A stretch of DNA of 64,000 nucleotides from Ophiobolus disseminans. Lineage: Eukaryota; Ascomycota; Dothideomycetes; Pleosporales; Phaeosphaeriaceae. Below the pieces are notes generated by a model. That model was not told where the DNA came from and ran no database searches. It was given only the letters and a program-made list of their open reading frames with translations. Shown here piece by piece: positions 12,533 through 23,152 of this stretch. The stretch covers positions 1,507,531-1,571,530 of the forward strand of contig MU006219.1 in NCBI GenBank assembly GCA_010093685.1, in the 5' to 3' direction. Position numbers and translations under genes: made by a program. The stretch's first letter is position 1, and every line of letters begins with the position of its first letter.

Positions 12533-14497
12533 ACAAGTCGCGATCTCAAGAACAGTATCAATGGAGTTTGCTCAAGATGGCGAGAGGTAAGACACCAATA
12601 CACCGAGCAGATGTCTACCGGGTAGTATGAGCACTGTCGTAAAAGGAACGGGACGAGAAGCAAGGACCCTCGTTTCCTCCAAGGAATCAGGTACTTATCT
12701 ACCAGGAAACGGCGAGAATACGGCCTACCATGTAGAGTCTAGACGATCTCCACTAGCAACGAAACGGGATATGCAAACAATAGCATGCCGGTGTGTCAAC
12801 ATAGTGGCGGGTTGCGTCACGCGCGCAAGCTCGGGTCCACTTCCAAGTTCGCAGAATCGGTTCCTGTCACTGCTGTGAGGCGTTCGCTACAAGTACTTTC
12901 CCGCCAGGTGGAGTAATGTGACTGCAAGACTTTTGCGTCTTGTGCCATTCGAGTGCAGTGAATATCTGTATCGTGACTTTTCCAATTCCAAAATTTGCCT
13001 GTGGCGTAGGCAAGAATCTCCACGTTCTAGTCTCTATGTTTGGAAAGACGGAGTTCACCGAACCCAAACCTGTCTCGAAACTTTCTGGTTGGCAGCGTCT
13101 GAGCCTTCACAGTCTAAACTGGTCGATAAGAGGACTTGGCCCAATAATGCCGGTGTTATAGCCCTGAGTCGCTTAGCACGTCTTCACATAGTCGTGCGAC
13201 ATCAGCATGCGCACTAACCTTGGAAAGATGGAAATCGCCAAAGCCAAAGTTTAAGTCCATGTCTAAATCAATAGACTTTCGGAAGCGAAGCCAATGAAAA
13301 CCGGTGGTAGCAATACCGCTTCTCTTGAGCCGCTATACAGCCGTTGCTACAATGCTAAATTAGCCACAGAATCTGTCATTATTGTGCGGGAGCGGACCTG
13401 GTATGTCCTGCATATGCCCGCCTTCAATCACGTGCTCACCTCAACTTTTGGGCTGAATCTGACACTTCCATCGGATTGCAATAGCTCGCAACAGTTGCCT
13501 TAGAACGAGGGTTGACCCGCAGTTGACAGACGTAGATTGAACTCAAAAGCGCCGCGGCTTATCGAAACGCGTGAGGTCTACCATGAAGAGCGAAGGCAAC
13601 CGCCCCTCAACAGGTAGATGAGATCACACCACACTGTAGGAAGACTACCTATTAGCGCATATTAAGTTGATATATATTTCGTTGTTGTGTTGGAATTGAA
13701 AGGCGAGAAAGGGGCCGCGCTCGGCGCGGAGGCGTATGGCTCTCCAGATGTGTCTCTCCCGAGAGGTGCTGGACAAACCACAAATCTTGGAAGCTGCAGT
13801 TTCACCACCGACGCTATGGAATAAGATCTTCGCTTAGACCCCTGTTTTTCACTAGTGGTGCACTTAGCGGCCGATCTACGTTCATCATCAGCACCATCAC
13901 ATACACCCCTGATCTAGAAGTCAAAGACCTGGATAAAGACGCGGCAATTCATACAGCTATTGGTGGGAAGATGCTCCTGCAATGGCAAGCACAGGCTAAA
14001 ATGTGACAAGCTAAGAACCACCAGCCGTGCCGGACCGCCTAGTACCAAAATGCCACGGATCTAGAGCCCACCACTCGAGAGCTGCTGCACCACGTGAAGC
14101 ATCCAGGGCGTGCGCCATCACCTACATTGCCGCTGGCGAGAAGCTGGCAGGGCCCCTCCTGGAGTCCACCGATCGATCCGTTAAGTCAAACAACGGGCGT
14201 GACGATCAACGAGCACCTCGTATTTACTGTGTACAACCCAAAGTTGAGGAAGCCGGAAACCGGATGTTGGTTTGCTGGCGAACCTAGATCAAGACTCGCT
14301 TAGCACGATGGTTCAGCGCGGATGCCTCCACATCACTCGCGTGGCAATGGAGCCACTTTCGCAGGCCGGCGCATCTGAATTGCGCCATACGACCTGGGAC
14401 CGGTCCCCTGAGCAAGACATATCAAAAGGTTTGGTCCTAGCTTCACAGCCAGACAGATCCCAGGCCTCTCCTTCGGCAACACTCATTTGTAGTTATC
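12533..14497. other. Intergenic, 2 kb, no gene seen
   Basis: No convincing coding sequence on either strand. Two similar 31-nt stretches (13039-13069 and 13222-13252) are noted in the findings. It should hold the promoters of the divergent flanking genes. Confidence 0.55.
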
Positions 14498-16540
14498 ATG
14501 GGTCTCATTCTTGGAGCAATCTTTGGATTCACTTCGTTCCTGCCCAACATCTGGAATGCGGCTCCACCACAAACCAATAATGGGGCTCAGAACATCAATG
14601 AACGAACATTTGATTATGTTATTGTCGGTGGCGGCCTCACGGGGCTTGTCGTTGCTAACAGGCTGAGCGAAGACAAGGATCGTGAGTGCTTCGTTCATCA
14701 CACAATATTTGCAGCTCCCTAACACTCTCAAGGGACTGTTCTTGTAATTGAGAACGGATATATCAATGATGATATCTCTACACAGGTCCCCAGCTTTGCG
14801 AACTCCATCAATTCAAGACTCATGTACGACATCCAATCAGCACCAGACGCCAACACTGGGGGAAAAATCTACCCTGTATACGTTGGCAACGTCGTAGGTG
14901 GTGGGTCAGTGGTCAATGGCATGGCTTTTGATCGTGCATCTGCCGCCGACTACGACGCTTGGGCACTGCTCGGAAACATCGGCTGGGACTGGAACAGTCT
15001 TCTTCCTTATTTCAAGAAATCAACGACGTTCACTCCGCCAACTGCTTCCAATGTTCAGGAATTCGGTACCACATACGATGCCTCGTACTACGGTACTAAC
15101 GGCCCAATACAAGCCTCGTTTCCGAATTTCGAATATCAGGATACAAAAAACATATGGGCGGCTTTCAAGGCCGCAGGCGTACCCCTGCCCAAGGAACATG
15201 CTGCCGGTACTGCTGTGGGGGCATTTTGGATCCCAACATCACTTGAACCAAAGACACAGACCCGATCCTCTGCAAAGAATGCATACTATGATCCTATCAA
15301 GAGTCGAAGTAATCTCGTGCTCTCCACCGGCAGAAAGGTCAATGAGATTCTCTTCGAAGAGAGCCAGCTTCCTTTCGTAGCACCGAAGGCCAATGGCGTG
15401 CGATATGTATCGAGATCTGACGGTTCTACTGGCAAAGTTTATGCCAAACGCGAGGTCATCCTTGCCGCCGGTGCGGTCTTCACACCACAGCTTCTCCAGC
15501 TCAGCGGTATCGGTCCGCGGGATATCCTCAACGCCGCCAGCATCAAAGTGAAAAAAGACCTCAGCTCCGTAGGTGCAAACATGCAGGACCATCCAAACGC
15601 AAACCTGGTATTCGACCTTCGGAACATGGCCAAAGTCAACGTCTTCAGCGGACAGGACCCGTCTTACAACGCCACAGCATGGAGCGAATACGAGACTAAG
15701 CGAACCGGTCCCATCACCCAGGCTCACGGTAGCAGTCTCGCCTTCCTTAGCCTCAACACCCTCTCCACCAAAGCCGCCCAAATCGTCGCAACGCTCACAA
15801 GCCAAAACATACTCTCTTACCTCCCCGCAATTTACAACCGCGACCAAAGCCTCCTCCGCGGCATCCTCAAACAACGCGAAATCATCGCAGGCCTGCACGC
15901 CAGCCTCAACGCCGCGGTCGGCGAAATCCCCATGGCACCGTTCGGCCTGGCCATCAACTCGCTGCAGCGCCCCCTCTCCCGTGGCTCAATCAACATCGAC
16001 CCCAAGAATAAGAACGGCAACCCAATCGTCCAGTTCAACACTTTCTCTAACCCCGTCGATCGCCAAATCCTCGTGGAAATGGTGCGTTGGACGCGCAAGC
16101 ACTGGGCGCGCAAGGAACTAGCCATGTACCAGCCCGTCGAGGTGTCGCCCGGCGCGCAATACCAAACCGACGATGAGATCATCGGCGCGCTGATTGCGCA
16201 GAAGGGACTTGGTGCGTCGTTTGCGCATATGTCTGGCACGTGCTCGATGATGCCTGAGCTCTTGGGCGGGTGCGTGGGTAGCGACTTGGCTGTTTATGGC
16301 GTCAAGCAATTGAGCGTTGTAGACGCAAGTATCGTCCCGTTGATTCCGGCGACGCATTTGCAAGCGACGATGTATGCTGTTGCGGAGAAGGCGGCGGATT
16401 TGATCAAGGCGAGGAATGCGGGTGCTGTGAACACGGGTGGAGTTGTTACGAACGCAGTTGCGGGTGTGACGAATGCGGTTGCTAATACTGCGAATAACGT
16501 TGTTACGAGCGTGTTTTCTTTGTTTAAGTGGTGGAGGTGA
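14498..16540 (+). CDS. GMC (glucose-methanol-choline) family FAD oxidoreductase
   Basis: Exons are 14498..14681 and 14733..16540, giving 663 residues. The 51-nt intron has a GTGAGT donor and a CTAAC branch. The dinucleotide-binding motif VIVGGGLTG lies at residues 42-49. GMC signature 1 is around GGGSVVNGMAFDRASAADYD and signature 2 is GAVFTPQLLQLSGIG. The catalytic pair is His560 (HMSGTCSM) and His603 (THLQATMYAVAEKA), 43 residues apart as in glucose oxidase. The hydrophobic N-terminus (residues 1-20) may be a signal peptide, so secretion is likely. Family members oxidise alcohols or sugars and pass electrons to oxygen or quinones; the substrate is unknown. After the fold the chain carries about 45 extra residues rich in Asn/Val/Ala with an aromatic end (FSLFKWWR). 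Confidence 0.92.
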
Positions 16541-16866
16541 GCGGGACAACCAAGATAGTGTATTTCGTAGATAAAATGTAATACTAATGTGCATATATCG
16601 TTGGCAAGCGCCATGACGGCTGAAGGGCGTTAGTACTGCGGGACTGTGTTCAATTTTCCATACATTCGAAAGACACACTGCTGGCTTCTCTGGCTCGTGT
16701 TTGGACGCGCAGCCAAGAAACGGCGCAACGAGGGCCGCTCTGGTGGTGCTGTGCCTGAAGTTATACGGCGCGTTGATCGTTATTGCGTCTTTCAGCGATT
16801 ATGAACTGTCGTTGCCATGATTGCGGCCTGTATATCCACTTGAAATCCGAGACTGCAATGTGCTTC
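16541..16866. other. Convergent 3' intergenic region
   Basis: Lies between the stop codons of the GMC gene (plus) and the CorA-like gene (minus). No gene seen. Confidence 0.6.
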
Positions 16867-19127
16867 TCACGGTACACCCGTCGGCCTCAGCGCATCCAGC
16901 ACCTCAAAGCTCCTGATCTGGTTCCGCTGCAACTCGAGACCCCTATTCTTGATCGCCGTTCTTCTCTTCAGCCTCCGGTTCCGGTTCTCGCGCCAAGTCA
17001 CGAACCACTCCGTGATTGCGCCACCATAGAAGGCTAGAAACACGCTAAACGCCACGGTACCGACCGTCAGGCTACCGGCAACGATCCAGAACAGGCTCTG
17101 TGATTGCTCCATATTCCGAATATCGGAGAAGTTCATGCCAAAGAACGATGAGATGAAAGAAAGGGGGAGAAAGATGATTGTGACCATGGTGAAGACCAAA
17201 ATGGCCTTGCCGTGGTCCTCGAGTCGGATATTGACCAGCTGGATCGTGCGATTGATAAGCGCGTTGCTGTTCTCACGTAGATCGACTAGATCGGCATATT
17301 CGCGTTGGAGGTTCTCGAGAAGTTGTGCTGCAGGGTCGGAGAGGCGAGAGAAGGACATTTGGCGATACGTTGCGATGTTTTCGGGTGGCAGTGAGCTCAA
17401 GGGTCGCTGTTCGTGTCGTTGTGAGTGCCTTCGATTGCGGCCAGCGGTTGGAACACCTTGTATATCGGCGACGAGGTCCATTTGCTGCTCCATGATTGAG
17501 ATGATGATGTTGAGTTCCTCCTGCACTTGTAAGAGATCCATAACGAGTTTTGTACTGGGACTTCTGTGCAGGCGATATTGGAGATGTCCAAGATAGCTAG
17601 CGTACCTGTCTGACAGGCATAGTGTGATGTCAGTCCAGAAGGAACGATGCAGCATTCCCAGTGCGCCGCTCAAGGCCGCAATGATATGCATCGAGGACGT
17701 ATAGTCTTGTTCGCTCTGTCTATCCGATGTATTGACCAATGCATTGCGAAGGCCACGGAAGGACACTTGCATTATGCGCGCCGAAAGCTGAAGTGGAGGC
17801 CAGATTGACTTCTTAAGGGGGTACAGGGTCAGCAAATGTATGATATAGCTTGAGTAGGTACTCCGCAAGAGCTTGCAGCGAATATACATACTAAGAAACA
17901 TCAGTAAAGTGCTTTTGAGGAGAGGTAGTACCTGCTACTAGTTCTCTTTAGAACTAAGGGACGAAGTGCTACTAAAGTAGCATTTTGAGTTTTCCGGTAA
18001 GACGTACCCCATGATTGGTTGCTGGAGAAAGTCACGATATGTCGTGCATCGATGACAAGAATCCATAATTCATCGACATTGAGTGACGTCGGGTACTGTC
18101 CATACCATCTCCTGACTTTCAGATCTAAGTTCCTATCCGTGGTCCATGGTCTGTGCTTCGTAAAGACCTGCTGCGATTCTCGATCGCTGGTGTCTTCAAG
18201 GCGATAGAAGTGCTGCAAAATGGATCTCAAGAGATGTGATGTGCTCCTGGATGACTGATAGCCTTCTCTTTTATCAACCTGGAATCTCAGCGGAGGAGTC
18301 TCTCCATCGACTGTCCAATCCATGAAAGGAACGCTCAGTAGCATCGGCCCATCTTCCGTGCCTTCTTCATCACCATAGTCCTCGCGCAGATGCTGGAAGA
18401 AGGGCGCGAAATACCTACCATGTTTAGAGAAGCGTTCTTGTTGATTGATGCAGTGTTCGAGTTGGTGCAGGGCAGCTGCAATGCGGTTGGGGTTCTGGCT
18501 CCAGTCCGAAAGGCCCAACAGGCATCCTGGCAGGTAGTCCGAGAACTTGCTCGATAAATGTATCCATCTGCATTTTCGTGATTCTTGCGAGTTGAATGTG
18601 TTGCTCTGTACTTTGTTACTCCTCAGGACATTCATCCAACCAAACTCGTTTGCGAGGCTCTTGAGGTGAGCCTGCTCATTGCGATTCTTCGTGACATCCT
18701 CCACCGGTATGGTATTTGCTAGACGGTCTCTTTCTTCTAGCTCTGGGAGCAGACTCGAGGACAAGACTTCGCGCATCTCCAGCATCTCGCCTACACCTTG
18801 TCGCAATCCCTCAAGTCGGATGTCGTAGACCTGGATTTGCGCGGGCGACAGGCGCCGATTGCGCCAGTACGGGTCGGCGTGCCAGTCGTATACAGGCTCC
18901 GAGCCTTTTGCATACTCCATGCCTGTGGATGACTGTAAACATGTTGCGATGCAGCTGTGCCGTTCAGCGTGGGAGAGGAACAAATCACAGCCATGATGGT
19001 CGGGTGCCTGACTTAACCGCCTTTGGACGCCAGTTGAAGCCACAACACCGCCCCACCCCCTCAAAGTGTATCGGTTCGGCACACCACGACTGCAGATGGT
19101 GAGATCGATGACGACAGACATTTGCAC
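16867..19127 (-). CDS. CorA-like Mg2+ transporter-family protein, one junction unresolved
   Basis: The N-terminal coding block is 19127..18008 and the C-terminal block runs from about 17811 (or 17901) to 16867. The C-terminal block has a long helical stalk (HLQYRLHRSPSTKLVMDLLQ), then two membrane helices with the CorA pore signature GMN (FISSFFGMNFSDI). The N-terminal block has CRWIHLSSKFSDYLPGCLLG and VDELWILVID, typical of the fungal soluble domain. A good donor (GTACGT at 18007) leaves phase 1. The obvious acceptor before KKSIWPPLQL (AAG, ending 17812) needs phase 0. A tiny extra exon or a one-base lesion is therefore required. The start is also uncertain: 19127 is the longest frame, but a CAG acceptor just before the Met at 18920 allows a first intron. 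Divergent from the DUF2231-like gene. Confidence 0.75.
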
Positions 19128-19342
19128 CCCTCGAAAAGCATCATTGTCTGACGTTCAGCGAAAGTCTGATTGGTCCAGAGGATGCATTCCCACAGTCGCC
19201 CGTTGCACAGGTTGGAGTTCGGCTCTCCGCATCTCACATTCGTCGAAACCATAACAACGTGACGAGGACCTTATATTCTGGGGAAGAATAAACTTCCAAG
19301 CACAACTCGCAGAAGACAGTCAGTCCCTTTCCAAACACCAAA
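19128..19342. promoter_or_regulatory. Short divergent promoter region
   Basis: If 19127 is the true start, 215 bases separate the CorA-like gene (minus) and the DUF2231-like gene (plus), so the two probably share a bidirectional promoter. No TATA box is clear. Confidence 0.45.
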
Positions 19343-19902
19343 ATGGGTCATCCAGCGCACCCAGCGACCGTCCACTTCCCCATCACTACCACGTTGCTGA
19401 CGGGCGGACTCGATGCCGTTTACTTTCTGTCGACGTATGCTCCAACGGCTACGGCGGTAGCTTCCACCTGTGAGTAAACCAAGTAAACACGAGCGAATTC
19501 TCCTGACGTTTCCAAGTCAAAACCTTCAGTATCGCCATCTCACCCTCATTGTTCCCCGTCCTCTCGTACTACACCACCATCCTCACGCTCCTCTTCTCGG
19601 CGCCGGCTGTTGCCACCGGTGCTCAGCAATTGATGCCTGTTATCAAGCGCGATGGCTTCTCCTCGAAGAAGGCCAAGGTTGGCGTGGCGCACGCCCTCAT
19701 CAACGACATCACGGTCGTCGGCGCTCTGTACAACTGGTGGTCAAGGAGGAGCAACGCAGGCTTCATCCCAAGCAACGAGAACGTGCTTGTGAGCACACTG
19801 TTGGCCGTGCCAGCGACGTTGTTTGCGGCGTACCTTGGTGGATCGCTGGTGTACATCTATGGGATGGGTTTCCAGAATCGGAATGTGAAGAAGACGCAGT
19901 AG
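19343..19902 (+). CDS. Small four-helix membrane protein, DUF2231-like
   Basis: Exons are 19343..19469 and 19517..19902, giving 170 residues. The 47-nt intron has a GTGAGT donor and an AAG acceptor with a CTGAC branch. The N-terminus reads MGHPAHPATVHFPITTTLL. HP followed by VHFP at the start of the first helix is characteristic of DUF2231-type membrane proteins. Four hydrophobic segments are visible (about residues 12-35, 45-75, 95-110 and 128-160). The function of the family is unknown. An AATAAA polyadenylation-like signal lies 216 bases after the stop (20118-20123). Confidence 0.8.
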
Positions 19903-20593
19903 GCCGCGTTTGCCTTTGTTCGGGCTAGAGTGCTTGGGGACATCGCACTTGTAGCAGATGTTCAGGATTATCAAGAGCAGTGAGGTTCTGCAGGTGGCAG
20001 GAACTGAACGTGGAGCGTGTTGGGTTAGCTTAATCAGATAATGCCAAGACATCAAAATTCTACCTAGCTAGATTCCACCATCCTGAGTATTTTCAACATT
20101 GACAAACATAACACGATAATAAATCTCAAGAGCGGCCTGAAAACCTGACTGAGTGCTGCCGATCCTTGACATTGCTGGCATCTCCACATCACGCCTATCG
20201 CTTACCGAGCCGCACATGCAGCTCCCACGCGATAAGAGCGCCTTGGACCCACCGACTCGATTCCAATACAGCCCGAGCCATTCTTTTTGTGATGGTCTGA
20301 ACGCCGTTTACGTAGTCATGAACCCTACTGACCTGTCAACGCTGGCGACGTCGTATGCTTATCGAGACGTCTTGGCATAGAGGCTAACAGGCTGCTCGAC
20401 CTTCCCATTGAATGCTACGCCTATGCTAAGGTTGAGTACCTGCAGGATCAATGGCGCACTCGGGCGGCGGCGTTGGCACGATAGGGTCTTTTGTGTTTGC
20501 GGTAGCCGTTGCCGGCGCGATGGGCAGAGTATAAAGCATGGATCGAGCTGCCTGGTGACGAGGCAGAGACTGTGAGGAAATCTAGTTGTCACC
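19903..20593. other. Intergenic: 3' end of DUF2231-like gene and amidase promoter
   Basis: No gene seen. It contains an AATAAA at 20118-20123 and the amidase TATA box listed separately. Confidence 0.6.
20530..20535 (+). promoter_or_regulatory. Candidate TATA box of the amidase gene
   Basis: TATAAA lies 59-64 bases before the amidase start codon, a normal position for a strongly regulated fungal gene. Confidence 0.45.
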
Positions 20594-22499
20594 ATGAGAT
20601 TCTCACAAGCCCTTGGTTTCGCTTCAACTGCATTCCTGTGTAGCGTGCAGGCTGCCGTTTCGAATACGGGCTTCACGGTCTCGCTGGAAGGTGTTGATTA
20701 CTTCCTACCGCCGAAGGCAGTGGCCAGCATCAGTGGATGTGAGGAGATCAAAGCTTCGTTCGAAGATGGACCCTTCGTACCGATCACAATTGTGAGTGGG
20801 AATGGAACTTTCGATGTAGCATCGTATTACAAGGACGATGTTTGGCAAGCCGGTTTCCTCGAAGGTATTACTTTCTCCGAGAAATCCTCACCCTATCTTT
20901 GTGGTGTTCTGACTGCTCTTAGCAATTTATCTTCAAGGTAGTGCACAAGCCAACACTTCATACACCACCTTCAGCGGAACCCCTTCCGGCAAGATACCTC
21001 CAGGACCCTACTTCATCAATGCAGCAGGCCAGGTGTACCAGGCTTGGAGGCTCTACTCGGACATCCAAGGAGCCTTCTTGGAATCCGTCACCTCCAATGG
21101 CGGCGACTCATACTCCGTGCTCCCAGCCAGCACCGTTGGTCAGAAACTCGCCATTGCCGTTCCATCCCGCATGTACTACACGAAAACAACCGAGAAGCCT
21201 CTCGCCGGCGTTCGTATTGGCATCAAAGATATTTATGACATCAAGGGCCTGCGAACGAGCAACGGTAATCGAGCTTGGTACTGGCTGTATCCTCCTGCTA
21301 AGAATACCGCGCCTCCGGTCCAAAACCTGATCGACGCCGGAGCTATTATCGTTGGCAAGATGCTTACCTCGCAGTTTGCGAATGGTGAGGTTGCTACGGC
21401 AGATTGGGTTGACTATCATGAAGCTTTCAACCCTCGAGGCGATGGTTATCAAGATACTTCATCAAGTTCATCCGGTGGCGGAGCCGGCGCGGGTGCATAT
21501 GGCTGGTTGGACGTCACCCTCGGGTCAGATACTGGAGGCAGCGTACGTGGTCCCAGTCAGGTTCAAGGTCTTTACGGCAATAGGCCATCGCATGGCCTCG
21601 TCTCTTTGGACCACACGATGCCTCTGAGCCCCGTACTAGACACTCCCGGATTACTCGCTCGGGACCCCATCGTTTGGATGGAAGCCGCCCAGGCCATGTA
21701 CGGCGCAAATGTTACCATCACAAAAAGCTACCCGAAGAGCATCCAGACACTTGGCTGGCCCACGTCCGCAAGCAATCCAGCAAATGCGCTTCTCGTCGAC
21801 TTTCTTGGAAACGTCACTGCATACCTTCAAGCTAATGTCTCAGCATACAACGTGACAACTGCCTGGGACCGGGAGAACCCGACTTTGGCGCCCCTGGTAA
21901 CCGTCATGAACCTCACGTACGCCATACTCATCACCAAACAGCAAATCGAGCTTGTGAGGAAGCCATTTTACGCAGATTATGCAGCTAAATACGACGGCCG
22001 CCGACCGTTCGTGAACCCAGTACCACTCGCACGCTGGGGCTGGGGCGCCAACCAGTCCATTCTTGTGGAAGAAGGCATCGCCAACAAAACACTCTTCATG
22101 AACTGGGCAAACAGCACCTTCCTCGCACCCTCCACCGCTACTTGTTCACAATCCCTAGTCCTATACGTCGGCTCCACGGCGCGTGCCAACCCGCGCAACG
22201 TCTACTTGTCCGCACCGGGTGTGCCCTTTGGCTTCAGCAGCAGCCGCATCAGCGTGATGGCGGAGGTACCTGACTTTGTTGTGCCGATTGGCGAGGCGGC
22301 GTACAACTCCACGATCACGGGACATGTAGAGTATCTGCCTGTTACGGTGAACTTTATGGCGGCGAAGGGATGCGACGGTATGCTTTTCAGCCTGATAGCG
22401 GAGCTGCATGCCGCGGGTATATTGAAGACGGCACTTCCTGGAAGGAGTGGGGTTACTGGTGGGGAAATCTTGCTGAGGAGGGGGGAGTGGGTGGTTTGA
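20594..22499 (+). CDS. Secreted amidase (amidase signature family)
   Basis: Exons are 20594..20864 and 20923..22499, giving 615 residues. The 58-nt intron ends TTAG and keeps phase. An N-terminal signal peptide is clear (residues 1-20, cleavage near VQAAVS). About 150 residues precede the amidase fold and begin NTGFTVSLEGVDYFLPPKA, a region found in secreted fungal amidases. Catalytic residues of the Ser-cisSer-Lys triad are visible: Lys192 in GIKDIYDI, cis-Ser274 in SSSSSGGG, and nucleophile Ser297 in GSDTGGSVRGP. Many N-x-S/T sites fit a secreted glycoprotein. It hydrolyses amide bonds; the substrate cannot be inferred. A TATA box lies about 60 bases upstream. Confidence 0.92.
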
Positions 22500-23152
22500 T
22501 GAGATGGGGAGATGAGGTTATGAGATATGAATTGTAGATAGAAGTCAAAATGTGGATAAGAATACTATGAGTTTAGAAGCTATACTGGACCTACTGACAC
22601 GCTTGAATAATGTTTCGGATTAGCTACATACATTGGTAGGAGATCTTTCGTCTCCATGGAGAATTTTATTTGTGCCTGATCGGAGATGATATGGAATGGT
22701 GAAGCTCGTTAGAGCTTCCATCGAATATCACATCAGACGATTTGACGTCATAATGCTCGTCGCGTCCATCTCGCACTGATGATGGTTTGACAAGAACACT
22801 GAGCAACGATTCTTCAGGTTGTGTGGTGTTGACGCGTCGTGGATTCGTGGTTCAATGGTGAAGTTATTCGCCGGCTTAGTGTGTACAATACGGGGAAGGT
22901 GTGCATGGGTCGCTCCTGCCATGCACGTCGCGTTAGGTCAGTGCGGCCTACTGTACTAACGCGATTTCTCGACTTGCTGCCACGCCCACCCTGGCTATCC
23001 TCAATTCACTACTCCGCGCCCACGACTACGACGCGTCCTCAACCCCATCGTCAGCATCGTGCCTCTCCCACACGCCACAGCGAGTTGACTCTGCGCACGA
23101 ACTGGAGCAACAAACACACGACTAGACCAGGCGAAAAGCCCAAACGGGTATC
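22500..23152. other. Intergenic: amidase 3' end and ISWI promoter
   Basis: No gene seen. The last 200 bases before the ISWI start are C-rich (CCCACCCTGG, CTCTCCCACACG), as in housekeeping fungal promoters. Confidence 0.6.
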
